Shown here: positions 33,445-41,584 of the stretch, piece after piece | How positions within the stretch are numbered: position 1 is the stretch's first letter | Layout: each line of letters begins with the position of its first letter | Source: Herbaspirillum aquaticum | GTDB lineage: Bacteria; Pseudomonadota; Gammaproteobacteria; Burkholderiales; Burkholderiaceae_D | NCBI RefSeq assembly: GCF_002213425.1 | Contig: NZ_NJGV01000020.1 | Span: 62,001 to 126,000, forward strand | Length of the DNA: 64,000 bases | Direction of reading: 5' to 3' | The notes under the pieces: model-generated | The model's input: the letters and a program-made list of their open reading frames with translations, nothing else | The model's database searches: none | What the model was told of the DNA's origin: nothing | Program-made: the position numbers and the translations under genes

Positions 33445-33474
33445 ATTTTAAACGAAGACGGCCGCGCTAGACAA
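33445..33474 (-). promoter_or_regulatory. Sigma-70 promoter of the mntP riboswitch transcript
   Basis: On the reverse strand TTGTCT, 18 bases, TAAAAT. The expected transcription start near 33438 coincides with the 5' edge of the riboswitch, giving a leader of about 180 bases. Confidence 0.65.
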
Positions 33475-33547
33475 GTTGTCGTGCCGGCTTCGTCAGAATG
33501 ATGCGGCGTACGCTACACAATGTATTGCCAGGCAGATATTGTGACGA

Positions 33548-34486
33548 TCAGTGCGCTCCACCCTGCCCCACCGGATCCACATGCGTCATCACATCCAGCA
33601 CATGATGCGCCGCCAGCACCCGGCGCCGCGCCTCGATGGCAATGGCATGGCCTTCGGTGACCGTGATGCCTCCATCGATTTCCAGGTGCACATCCACCAG
33701 CGTGAGATCGCCCATGCGCCGCGTACGCAGGTCATGCAGTCCCTGCACCCCGGGCGTGGCGAGGATGGTGGTGCGAATGGCTTCGGCTTCTTCTGCCGAC
33801 ACGGCGCGGTCCATCAGGTCATGCAGCGCGCTCCAGAAAAATCCCCAGCCGGTGCGCACCACCATCAACCCCACCACTGCCGCCGCTACCGGATCGAGCA
33901 AGGTGAAGCCAGCCAGGCTGCCCACGATGCCCAGCGCCACCACCAAGGAGGAGGCCGCATCCGAACGCGCGTGCCAGGCATTGGCCACCAGCATGCTGGA
34001 GCGCACACGCTCAGCGATGCGCAGCATGTAGCGGAACAGCAGTTCCTTGGCCAGCAAGGCCGCCAGCGCTACCCACAAGGCCGCCACGTGCACCGGCGGC
34101 GTATGGCCGTAGTGCTGGATCTTCTGCGCAGCCGACACCAGCATGCCCAGGCCCACGGCCAGCAGCAATGCACCCAGTGCCAGCGAGGCCGCCGTTTCGT
34201 AACGCTGGTGACCATATTGGTGATCGTCGTCGGCCTGCTTGCGGCTGTGATGGCCCGCCAGCAGCACCACGAAATCGGAAATGAGATCGGAGAGCGAATG
34301 AATGCCGTCCGCAATCAGGGCCTGCGATCCGGAAAACACGCCCGCCGTCACCTGCAGCATCACCAGCGCGATATTGACCACGATGCTCACCAGCGTACTG
34401 GTGCGGCCGGCCCGATAACGGGCCGCACTCAAGGCATCATCGCGAGGATCTTCCCCCTTGAAGTCTTCTATTTGGGTACTTAACAT
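33548..34486 (-). CDS. Cation diffusion facilitator (CDF) metal exporter (312 aa)
   Basis: Six membrane helices carry the CDF metal sites: SQALIADGIHSLSDLISDF (HxxxD in helix 2) and NAWHARSDAASSLVV (HxxxD in helix 5). A cytosolic His-rich domain follows (AHHVLDVMTHVDPVG). These proteins export Zn, Co, Cd or Mn in exchange for protons. The second-helix site with His and Asp does not settle the metal; Mn would fit the neighbouring mntP but is inference. It is transcribed away from the FapA-like gene. Confidence 0.9.
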   Translation of the reverse strand: MLSTQIEDFKGEDPRDDALSAARYRAGRTSTLVSIVVNIALVMLQVTAGVFSGSQALIADGIHSLSDLISDFVVLLAGHHSRKQADDDHQYGHQRYETAASLALGALLLAVGLGMLVSAAQKIQHYGHTPPVHVAALWVALAALLAKELLFRYMLRIAERVRSSMLVANAWHARSDAASSLVVALGIVGSLAGFTLLDPVAAAVVGLMVVRTGWGFFWSALHDLMDRAVSAEEAEAIRTTILATPGVQGLHDLRTRRMGDLTLVDVHLEIDGGITVTEGHAIAIEARRRVLAAHHVLDVMTHVDPVGQGGAH

Positions 34487-34753
34487 AAAACCAACGATAA
34501 GAGCCTAATCTAGAGCCAAAATTGGCAAAACTTGTGCTATCGAACAAATTACTGGATCATCTTGCCACATTACAATGTCATCCGTATTGCGTCAGGGGGA
34601 CTGCCGCCGCCTTTTTGCCGGTGCGGTCAGCAACGCGCCGGATCACGGCCCGCACCTCCATAGCAGGACCAGACATCCCCGCGTCCATGGCTGTTGCCAT
34701 GACACGCGAGCGATCCGAGACAGACCGGGTGCAGCCTTACATCGAGGAACAGC

Positions 34754-36391
34754 ATGAACCAAGCAACCCCGCAACCGCTGTCATTTGCGTTCGACAGGGC
34801 CAGCGGCGAACTGAGCGCCACCTGGCAACCCGTGCAGGGCTTCCCGCCGCTGACGCTGGCCTTCCTGAAACAGGCCATGACAGACCATGGGCTGACCAAA
34901 CTGTTTTTCCAGGATTCGGTCCTCAATGGCTTCGTGCGCAAGGCCGAGGATGCCAAGGAACCCGTCACCCAGGTCATCGCCGAACGGCGCGATGGCGAAT
35001 TCTCGCTCGATGTGTCCGATGACCTGATGATGGCCTCGCTGACCCTGGTGCCGCCCTACGGTGGCCGCGCCAAGAGCGTGGAAGTGGTCAACGCCATCCG
35101 CGCCGCCGGCATCACTTACGGCATCCTGCACGAGCAACTGCGCGGGGCGCTCTCGGCCGGTTTCTGCAACAAGCTGGTGGTGGCGCAGGGCCTCATGCCC
35201 ACGCCTGCCGAGCCGGCCCGTTTCGAGAGCCTGCTGGAAGAAAAGGAAGAAGAGCTGGCCGACATCGACGAAGATGCCGTGGTCTCCTATGCCGACATGG
35301 GCCACATCCTGCTGGTCAAGGTCGGGGACCCGCTGATGCGCCGCACGCCGCCGGTGCCGGGCCAGGATGGCATCGACATCCGTGGCGGCAAGGTGCCGGC
35401 ACGGCCGATTGCCGATGTGCCTTTCGCCAAGGAATGCATCGGTGCAGAACCGAGTGAAGAAGATCCCAACCTGCTGGTGGCCATCGTGCCGGGCCAGCCT
35501 ACGGTCATCAAGAACGGCGTGAAGGTCAATCCGGTGCTGGATGTGGAAAACGTCGACCTCTCCACCGGCAACCTGAGCTTCGAAGGCACGGTGCGCGTCT
35601 CGGGTGACGTGCTCACCGGCATGAAGATGAATGTGGGCGGCGACGTGGTGATCAATGGCACCGTCGAAGCGGCCGAGATCGTGGCCGGTGGCAGTGTCAC
35701 GGTCAAGGGCGGCGTGATCGGCCACAGCGAAGGGGTGACCGCGCAGGCCGGCACCACCGCCATTGCCTCGCGCATCAGTTCGCAAAAATCGGTGCAGGTG
35801 ATGTTTGCCGAGAGTGCCCACATCGAAGCGGCCGAGGACATCCTGGTCCTGGGCAACGCCCGTCACTGCGAACTGCTGGCGGGCAACGAGATCACCGTCG
35901 GCAAGGGCAATCCACGTACCGGCCACATCATCGGCGGCCGCGTGGAAGCCACCAACGTGATCCGCGCCAACGTGATCGGTGCTTCCACCACCACGCATAC
36001 GCGCATCCAGGTCGGCCTCGATCCGTATCTGGAAGAGAAGATCGCCATCAAGGAACAGGAATACACCCGCAAGGTGGCCGAGCTCGATCGCACCATCAAG
36101 CAGCAGAGCTACTACAAGCTCAATCCCGAAAAAGCCACCCCCGAACTGCTGCATGAGACCAGCGACAAGCGCAAGGCGCTGGCCTACGAGGTCAAGGTGC
36201 TGCTGGAAGAAGTGAGCCAGATGAAGGAAGGCATGGTGGCCGCCGAAGACGCACGCATCATCGTGGCCAAGGCCGTTCACGAAGGCACGGAATTGCGCAT
36301 CGGGCATGAAGTGTGGCCGGTGCAATCGGACCTGGGCGGCGGCACCGCACAGCTGTTTGAAGGCGATATCCGCTACAACCCGAAAAAATAG
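34754..36391 (+). CDS. FapA-like DUF342 protein with beta-helix (545 aa)
   Basis: The N-terminal FapA domain is followed by right-handed beta-helix repeats (about 240-420: GNLSFEGTVRVSGDVLTGMK, GGDVVINGTVEAAEIVAGGS, TVKGGVIGHSEG). A C-terminal coiled coil follows (about 430-510: EEKIAIKEQEYTRKVAELDR). This DUF342/FapA architecture is of uncertain function, linked in several bacteria to cell-surface or motility-related processes. The protein is cytosolic with no signal peptide. The start MNQATPQPLS is preceded by an ACAGC spacer and a GAGGAACAGC site. It stands as a single gene. Confidence 0.88.
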   Translation: MNQATPQPLSFAFDRASGELSATWQPVQGFPPLTLAFLKQAMTDHGLTKLFFQDSVLNGFVRKAEDAKEPVTQVIAERRDGEFSLDVSDDLMMASLTLVPPYGGRAKSVEVVNAIRAAGITYGILHEQLRGALSAGFCNKLVVAQGLMPTPAEPARFESLLEEKEEELADIDEDAVVSYADMGHILLVKVGDPLMRRTPPVPGQDGIDIRGGKVPARPIADVPFAKECIGAEPSEEDPNLLVAIVPGQPTVIKNGVKVNPVLDVENVDLSTGNLSFEGTVRVSGDVLTGMKMNVGGDVVINGTVEAAEIVAGGSVTVKGGVIGHSEGVTAQAGTTAIASRISSQKSVQVMFAESAHIEAAEDILVLGNARHCELLAGNEITVGKGNPRTGHIIGGRVEATNVIRANVIGASTTTHTRIQVGLDPYLEEKIAIKEQEYTRKVAELDRTIKQQSYYKLNPEKATPELLHETSDKRKALAYEVKVLLEEVSQMKEGMVAAEDARIIVAKAVHEGTELRIGHEVWPVQSDLGGGTAQLFEGDIRYNPKK

Positions 36392-36440
36392 TGTTCGCCG
36401 TTTTTATTTTTTGTTCTTTTCTTTTTTCATTTTCAAACAG

Positions 36441-36487
36441 CCTGTGGATAAATCGTTTATAGCATTTACGCTTCGCTTATCCACAGG
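36441..36487. promoter_or_regulatory. Inverted pair of perfect DnaA boxes
   Basis: TGTGGATAA (36443-36451) and TTATCCACA (36477-36485) are two perfect consensus DnaA boxes in opposite orientation, inside 11-bp inverted arms CCTGTGGATAA/TTATCCACAGG. A 40-base T-rich tract lies just to the left. This could be a DnaA-responsive regulatory site or a DnaA-titrating site. Confidence 0.6.
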
Positions 36488-36521
36488 GCATTGCGCCTTG
36501 GCGCACTGACCGGTCCCGCTC

Positions 36522-36920
36522 ATGCAAGACCTGCTCCCCCATCCGGACCTGGCGCAACTGCGCGCCCTGGCAGCCGACAGTGCGGCCATCACCGTGGAGT
36601 GCAATTGCCGCGCGGCCGACAGCAGCGGCTGGATCAGCCTGCCGCTGTCGCTGCCGGAAACGCAATTGGTGGACGTGGCCACGCTCATTGCCGATCCCTA
36701 CGACGAACCCACCTTCACCGAATACCATCCCCAGGGCACGCGCTACGCCTCGCCCGAGGCGCCTGTCGCGCCGGCCTGGTATCCGTACAACCGCTGCAAT
36801 ATCGCTCGCTGCACGCAGTGCGCACGCCACTACCTGCGCTACATGGAAGCCGGCGGCTATTTCGTGGACCGCCGCATCCGTTCCCTGAATGCCCCGGCGC
36901 TGATCGTCGAGGCTGCCTGA
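36522..36920 (+). CDS. Conserved hypothetical protein with cysteine cluster (132 aa)
   Basis: The product begins MQDLLPHPDLAQLRALAADS. It has cysteines in ECNCRA near residue 28 and in YNRCNIARCTQCARHYLRYM near residue 93, giving C-x4-C-x2-C, a likely zinc or metal site. The C-terminal block (YFVDRRIRSLN) is of a style I have seen in hypothetical proteins of Burkholderiales. No membrane segment or signal peptide is present. Function is unknown. Confidence 0.7.
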   Translation: MQDLLPHPDLAQLRALAADSAAITVECNCRAADSSGWISLPLSLPETQLVDVATLIADPYDEPTFTEYHPQGTRYASPEAPVAPAWYPYNRCNIARCTQCARHYLRYMEAGGYFVDRRIRSLNAPALIVEAA

Positions 36921-36941
36921 AACCCGCTCGCGCTTGACCGT

Positions 36942-37790
36942 TCAGCCGCGACTCAAGCGGCTGGCCATCAGGATCTGGTACAGCGTATCGGCCGGCCGCG
37001 ACAGCCGCCGCGCGGTGAGCGCCACATATTCCACATCCGGCAGCCGCGGCAGCGCCGCATGATTCAACGGCACCACCAGGTCACGTGAGGCCAGATGCTG
37101 CGGCAACGCCGCCAGCCCCAGCCCGCCACGCGCCGCTGCCATGCAGCCCGCATGACTGCCGCTGGTGCAGACGATGCGCCAGTGATGACCCGACTTGCCC
37201 AGCGCCTGCAAGGTCGCCGCCCGGGTGATGCTGGGCTCGGGCAGCAGGATCAGGGGCAAGGGTTCGGTGAGGTCGACCAGGGTATCGGGCCGGGTGAGCC
37301 ACTGCATGGGCGTGGAGAACATGCTGTGGCCGCGTGATTCACCGGCGCGCCGTTTGCCCACCAGCAAGTCCAGCTTGCCCTGGTCCAGCGAGGCATAGAG
37401 CTCGCTGGTGAGACCGATGGTGATTTCCAGTTCGACCTCCGGATGCTGACTGCGAAAGGCGGCCAGCATGTCCGGCAGCGGACCCATGGCGAGGTCGTCA
37501 GAAGTACCGAAGCGAACCCGTCCACGCAGGCGCGGAGCACTGAACTGGGCCTCGGCGCGCGCATGCGCCTGCAGGATCAGGCGCGCATGGACCAGCAGGC
37601 TTTCGCCATCGGCGGTCAGCGCCAGGGAATGCGTATCGCGCACGAAGAGGCGACGGCCCAGGCTCTCTTCCAGGCGGCGGATGTGGTCGCTGACGGTTGA
37701 TTGCGTCAGCCCGAGCTGGCGCCCCGCCTCGGTGAAGCTGGACGAAGCCGCAGCGGTGGCGAAGGTCTGGAGCCAGAGGGGATTGAGCAT
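36942..37790 (-). CDS. LysR-family transcriptional regulator (282 aa)
   Basis: The N-terminal helix-turn-helix is standard (MLNPLWLQTFATAAASSSFT, GLTQSTVSDHIRRLEESLGR). The effector domain occupies about 90-280. The start MLNPLWLQTF was chosen over a 12-residue longer frame because that lead does not fit LysR N-termini. It is divergent from a BASS-type symporter 135 bases away and is its probable regulator. Confidence 0.9.
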   Translation of the reverse strand: MLNPLWLQTFATAAASSSFTEAGRQLGLTQSTVSDHIRRLEESLGRRLFVRDTHSLALTADGESLLVHARLILQAHARAEAQFSAPRLRGRVRFGTSDDLAMGPLPDMLAAFRSQHPEVELEITIGLTSELYASLDQGKLDLLVGKRRAGESRGHSMFSTPMQWLTRPDTLVDLTEPLPLILLPEPSITRAATLQALGKSGHHWRIVCTSGSHAGCMAAARGGLGLAALPQHLASRDLVVPLNHAALPRLPDVEYVALTARRLSRPADTLYQILMASRLSRG

Positions 37791-37925
37791 GCGGTCATTA
37801 TCATCGGACTTTCCGATGACAGTCAACGCGATCAGAGGGGTTCCCGATGGCCGTGCGCTTTCCTATCATGAGGGCAAACCCGAATCTTTCCTTCATCGTC
37901 CCTTCATTTTCTCCGCGAGCGCGCC

Positions 37926-38939
37926 ATGAACCGCTTTCTCCCCGACCGCTTCACCCAGTTGCTCATCGGCACCGTGCTGCTGGCCACCTTCTTCCCGGCC
38001 ACCGGCAGCTTCGAGCACTTCATGCACATCGCCAGCAATGCGGCCATCTCGCTGCTGTTCTTCCTGCATGGTGCCAAGCTCTCGCGCGAGGCGGCCCTGT
38101 CCGGACTGAAGCAGCCGCGCCTGCATTTGCTCACGCTGGCCTCGACCTTCCTGCTGTTCCCGCTGCTGGGCCTGGCCTTGAAGAGCGCCGTGCCCGACCT
38201 GCTGACGCCGCAACTGTGGATGGGCGTGCTGTTCGTCTGTACGCTCTCCTCCACCGTGCAATCCTCGATCGGCTTTACCTCCATCGCACGCGGCAACGTG
38301 CCGGCAGCGATCTGCGGTGCCACGGCCTCCAACCTGCTGGGCATCGTCATCACGCCGCTCCTGGTCACGCTGCTGCTACATCGTCATCACGAAGCCAACG
38401 GCATGTCGCAGGTGCTGAGCATCCTGCTGCAACTGCTGCTGCCCTTCGTGCTGGGCAACCTGATGCGTCCGTGGATCGGCGACTGGATCAATCGCCACAA
38501 GGTCATCGTCAATGTGGTTGATCGCGGCGGCATCCTGCTGTCGGTCTATGCTGCCTTCAGCGTGGCCGTGGCACAGGGCGTCTGGCACCTGTTCCCGCCG
38601 GGCCAGCTGGCCTTGCTGGTGCTGGTCAATGCGGTGTTGCTGGGGACCGTGCTGCTGGTGACGACCTATGGTGCCCGCGCCCTGAAGATGCCGCGCGGCG
38701 ATGAAATCGTGCTGGTCTTCTGCGGCTCCAAGAAGTCGCTGGCCTCGGGCATCCCTATCGCGTCGGTGCTGTTTGCCGGCAGCGGTGCAGCGGTGGTGCT
38801 GCTGCCGATCATGCTGTTCCACCAGATGCAGCTGATGCTGTGCGCGGTGCTGGCGCGGCGCTATGCCGCTGGCCACGAAGATGAACAAACCGGCGGGCAG
38901 CCGCAGCAGGAGGGCGTTGCAGCGGCGGCCACGCGCTGA
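37926..38939 (+). CDS. Bile acid:sodium symporter (BASS/YfeH-type) family protein (337 aa)
   Basis: Ten membrane helices can be counted. Motifs typical of the SBF-like YfeH group include ISLLFFLHGAKLSREAALSG, the crossover helix TLSSTVQSSIGFTSIARGNV and VFCGSKKSLASGIPIASVLF. BASS members carry organic anions with sodium; the YfeH branch lacks a known substrate. It is controlled by, or co-regulated with, the divergent LysR gene. The C-terminal 20 residues are polar and disordered. Confidence 0.9.
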   Translation: MNRFLPDRFTQLLIGTVLLATFFPATGSFEHFMHIASNAAISLLFFLHGAKLSREAALSGLKQPRLHLLTLASTFLLFPLLGLALKSAVPDLLTPQLWMGVLFVCTLSSTVQSSIGFTSIARGNVPAAICGATASNLLGIVITPLLVTLLLHRHHEANGMSQVLSILLQLLLPFVLGNLMRPWIGDWINRHKVIVNVVDRGGILLSVYAAFSVAVAQGVWHLFPPGQLALLVLVNAVLLGTVLLVTTYGARALKMPRGDEIVLVFCGSKKSLASGIPIASVLFAGSGAAVVLLPIMLFHQMQLMLCAVLARRYAAGHEDEQTGGQPQQEGVAAAATR

Positions 38940-38968
38940 TTGCTGACCGTTTCTTCCCGGGGGCGCGA

Positions 38969-38998
38969 GGGCTACTGACAGGACGGTGTCAGTAGCCC
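38969..38998. terminator. 12-bp hairpin after the symporter gene
   Basis: GGGCTACTGACA-GGACGG-TGTCAGTAGCCC, perfect over 12 pairs, 30 bases after the stop codon. No T tract follows, so it may be a Rho-assisted terminator or an operator of the next gene. Confidence 0.5.
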
Positions 38999-39066
38999 CC
39001 GCGCATGATGCGTTCCATGCCAGCCGGCATAGACAACGCTCCCCTCACAAGAAAAGGAAGAACACC

Positions 39067-39438
39067 ATGCAAACCCAAGTCAACTGGTTCGAGATCGCCA
39101 CCAAGGACCTGCAGCGCGCCACCCGCTTCTACGAAGCCGTCTTCGCTACCAGGCTGCGCCAGGAGCAATTGTCCGAAGAAGGTCCGATGGCCATCTTCGT
39201 GCGTGACGATGGCCAGTCCATCGGCTGCCTGACCGGCCCCGGCTGGCTGGAACCCGCTCGCCAGGGCACGCTGATCTACCTCGATGCCGGCCCCTCGATC
39301 CAGGCCGTGCTCGACCGCGTCAAGGCCGCCGGTGGTGAGGTCACCATGGAACGCTTCCAGCTGCCCAACGATATCGGCTACATCGCCCAGTTCATCGACA
39401 GCGAAGGCAATCGCCTCGCCTTGCACGCGATGCACTGA
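39067..39438 (+). CDS. VOC-family protein (123 aa)
   Basis: A single glyoxalase/bleomycin-resistance-type domain is visible: MQTQVNWFEIATKDLQRATR, FYEAVFATRLR, then a second module with AGGEVTMERFQLPNDIGYIA and SEGNRLALHAMH. It resembles the small PhnB-unlike VOC group often paired with WYL-domain regulators. The ligand or substrate is unknown. It is followed by a WYL/YafY regulator in the same direction, so it may be a regulated detoxification protein. Confidence 0.85.
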   Translation: MQTQVNWFEIATKDLQRATRFYEAVFATRLRQEQLSEEGPMAIFVRDDGQSIGCLTGPGWLEPARQGTLIYLDAGPSIQAVLDRVKAAGGEVTMERFQLPNDIGYIAQFIDSEGNRLALHAMH

Positions 39439-39560
39439 ACGAGTCGGATCGGCTCGCCAGGCAATGCCATGGCCGCATCTTGCACAGCAGCATCGAAGTT
39501 CGTGGCGGGCCGGGAGCATGCGTGCCAGAATGGCCCGCATCATTTTTTACCGTCCCTGCC

Positions 39561-40304
39561 ATGCGTCGAGCCGATCGCCTGTTCCAGATCACCCAGTACC
39601 TGCGCGGACGCCGTCTCACCACGGCGCGCCAGCTGGCGCAATGGCTGTCGGTATCGGAACGCACGGTCTATCGCGACATCCGCGACCTGTCGCTGTCGGG
39701 CGTGCCGGTGGATGGCGAAGCCGGGGTCGGCTACCGCATCAAGCCCGGCTATGACCTGCCGCCGCTGATGTTCAATGCCGATGAAATCGATGCGCTGGTG
39801 ATCGGCATGCGCATGGTGCAGGCCTGGGGCGGCCCGCAATTGGGTGCCTCGGCGGCTTCGGCACTGGCCAAGGTAGTGCTGGCCCTGCCCAAGGAAAAGC
39901 GTGATTTCGTCGAGGCCACACCGCTCTTTGCCCCCGCCATGCAGGACGACTGCGGCCAGGGCGAACGGCTGGAAGCCATCCGCCAGGCCATCAACAGCCG
40001 CCACAAGCTGCTGCTGCACTACACCGATGCCCAGCAGCGCAGCAGCCAGCGCGTGGTGTGGCCACTGGCGCTGGCCTTCTTCGGCGGCACCTGGCTGCTG
40101 GCCGCCTGGTGCGAAACCCGTGACGATTTCCGTTCCTTCCGCCTGGACCGTGTCCGCCAGATGAGCGAACACGGCCATTATCCGGACCGCAATGGTCGCC
40201 GCCTGCCGGACTTCGTGCGGGCCATGCAGCGCCAGGTGCGCGCACAACAAACCTCGGCGATCCCGGCCACGCCGCCGGGCGCCGCCGTGCCGCCTGCGGC
40301 CTGA
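39561..40304 (+). CDS. YafY-family helix-turn-helix regulator with WYL domain (247 aa)
   Basis: The N-terminal HTH_11 (about 2-60: RRADRLFQITQYLRGRRLTT, SERTVYRDIRDLSLSGVPVD) is followed by the WYL domain (about 140-225: LLLHYTDAQQRSSQRVVWPL, TWLLAAWCETRDDFRSFRLD). WYL proteins sense nucleotide-like or other small ligands and regulate nearby genes. An in-frame longer start lacks support. It follows a VOC protein gene, a frequent pair in which the regulator controls the enzyme. Confidence 0.9.
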   Translation: MRRADRLFQITQYLRGRRLTTARQLAQWLSVSERTVYRDIRDLSLSGVPVDGEAGVGYRIKPGYDLPPLMFNADEIDALVIGMRMVQAWGGPQLGASAASALAKVVLALPKEKRDFVEATPLFAPAMQDDCGQGERLEAIRQAINSRHKLLLHYTDAQQRSSQRVVWPLALAFFGGTWLLAAWCETRDDFRSFRLDRVRQMSEHGHYPDRNGRRLPDFVRAMQRQVRAQQTSAIPATPPGAAVPPAA

Positions 40305-40419
40305 TCCGCACCCGGCTGGCGCCAACGCAAAGCGCATATGCTGCTGCGGATTGATTCGTTCGCAAGCGGCAAGACAGCAGTTAGGCTGGGACCGTCACTC
40401 ACTTCCTGCGAGTCCCCCC

Positions 40420-40836
40420 ATGCGTGCTGCTGCCTCCGCTTCCGCCTCCACGGCTGCCCCCATCGCCTTGTCGCTTGGCGACCGCTGTGTGCTCTGCGTA
40501 GGCGGCCTGACCGGCGCGCGCAATCACTACCGGGCCGAGATCGAAACCCGCGCCGGGCGCTTCCTGCATCACGACGGCGGCCGCGAAGACAACCTGCACC
40601 GGCTCACGCCCATGCTGGCAGCGGCTGATATCGTCATCTGCGCCTCCGGCAACATCAGCCACAACGCCTATCACCTGGTCAAGAGCACCTGCAAGAAGCT
40701 GGGCAAACCTTGCGTCCTGGTCAAGGGCACCGGCATCGCGTCCTTCCTCGATGGCCTGGGACACCTGGCCGCCAGCGCAGCGCCGCAGGAAGGCCGCTCG
40801 GCGCGCGGCGACCGGGTGTTGCGCGGCAAGCGCTAG
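40420..40836 (+). CDS. DUF2325 domain protein (138 aa)
   Basis: After a variable Ala/Ser-rich lead, the DUF2325 core is clear: VLCVGGLTGARNHYRAEIET, FLHHDGGREDNLHRLTPMLA, ADIVICASGNISHNAYHLVK and KKLGKPCVLVKGTGIASFLD. The family is a small Rossmann-like domain of unknown function. The upstream long frame across the WYL gene end is a shadow. No co-transcribed partner is obvious. Confidence 0.88.
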   Translation: MRAAASASASTAAPIALSLGDRCVLCVGGLTGARNHYRAEIETRAGRFLHHDGGREDNLHRLTPMLAAADIVICASGNISHNAYHLVKSTCKKLGKPCVLVKGTGIASFLDGLGHLAASAAPQEGRSARGDRVLRGKR

Positions 40837-40869
40837 GGCCTCCCGCCGGGCGGCAAAAAAGACTGCTGT

Positions 40870-40899
40870 TTGGAAAAAATCCCAAATCCCCCCTACAAT
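40870..40899 (+). promoter_or_regulatory. Candidate sigma-70 promoter of the secreted hypothetical gene
   Basis: TTGGAA, 18 bases, TACAAT. The gene's TTG start lies 66 bases downstream. Confidence 0.5.
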
Positions 40900-40965
40900 C
40901 GACTCCCCGGCCCGCCCCGCGTGCCGTACCGATAACATGCCAAGAGGCAATTTCCGGGAGTCCGT

Positions 40966-41487
40966 TTGAAGATCGCATTTCGCCTGTGCACTCGCCTGCG
41001 CCCGCGCCTGCGCGCGCTGGTGCTGACGCTGGCCGGTGCCGTGGCCGCCGCACCCGCTGCGCAGGCCGCGCCGCAACCCAGTTTTGGCATCGAGGTCGGC
41101 AATGCCTTGCTGTGCCTGAACCAGCTCAACAGCAAGTATTTCTACGATTACCTGGTGGCTGCCTTCGGGCCGCCCTACAAGACCGAGGGCGGAGCCTACT
41201 GGTTCAAGGCCACCAATGTCTCGCTGTGGGGCATGCAGGCCACCGATTTCCTGGTCAATGACAGCAACAGCCAGGCCGATTTCATCAGTGCCTATTTCAA
41301 TACCACCCCGGTCAAGCTGACCGATGCCATCAAGGGCGCGCTGGGCATCCGCTTCACGCCCGAGGACGACTCGGCCTATCCGGTGCGGCAATCGCAGGCC
41401 GGCAGCAAGATCGTCTACAACGATACCAACGCCAAGATGTATTGCGCCAAGTCCAAGTTCCTCGTGCCGGGGCCCGAGCAACCCTGA
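40966..41487 (+). CDS. Secreted hypothetical protein with TTG start (173 aa)
   Basis: TTG is accepted as start because CGGGAG lies 5 bases upstream and the first residues form a proper signal peptide (MKIAFRLCTRLRPRLRALVL, cleavage near AQA|APQPS). The mature domain (FGIEVGNALLCLNQLNSKYF, FVAAFGPPYKTEGGAYWFKA-like region, NDSNSQADFISAYFNTTPVK) is mixed alpha/beta with two cysteines (ALLCLN and MYCAKS) that could form a disulfide. It is periplasmic or exported. No family is recognised. Confidence 0.72.
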   Translation: MKIAFRLCTRLRPRLRALVLTLAGAVAAAPAAQAAPQPSFGIEVGNALLCLNQLNSKYFYDYLVAAFGPPYKTEGGAYWFKATNVSLWGMQATDFLVNDSNSQADFISAYFNTTPVKLTDAIKGALGIRFTPEDDSAYPVRQSQAGSKIVYNDTNAKMYCAKSKFLVPGPEQP

Positions 41488-41513
41488 GTCCGGCAGCGAC
41501 CTGTAGAACCATG

Positions 41514-41553
41514 AAAAATGCCGCGCGGTGGGTGAGCACCGGGCGGCATTTGT
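41514..41553. terminator. Terminator between convergent hypothetical and GGDEF genes
   Basis: AAATGCCGC and GCGGCATTT pair outside an inner CGGTG/CACCG stem, flanked by an A run on the left and T-rich sequence on the right, so it can serve both strands. Confidence 0.8.
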
Positions 41554-41584
41554 CGTTGCAGCACTGCGTTGGGGGGACAGCGGC

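Noticed and set aside
36441-36487. DnaA-box pair as chromosomal origin
   Set aside because: Two boxes alone are too few, and no dnaA, dnaN, gidA, parAB or rpmH genes are nearby; kept only as a regulatory candidate.
38969-38998. Hairpin after the symporter as part of a CRISPR or mobile element
   Set aside because: Only one hairpin is present, with no repeats or spacers; a terminator or operator explains it.
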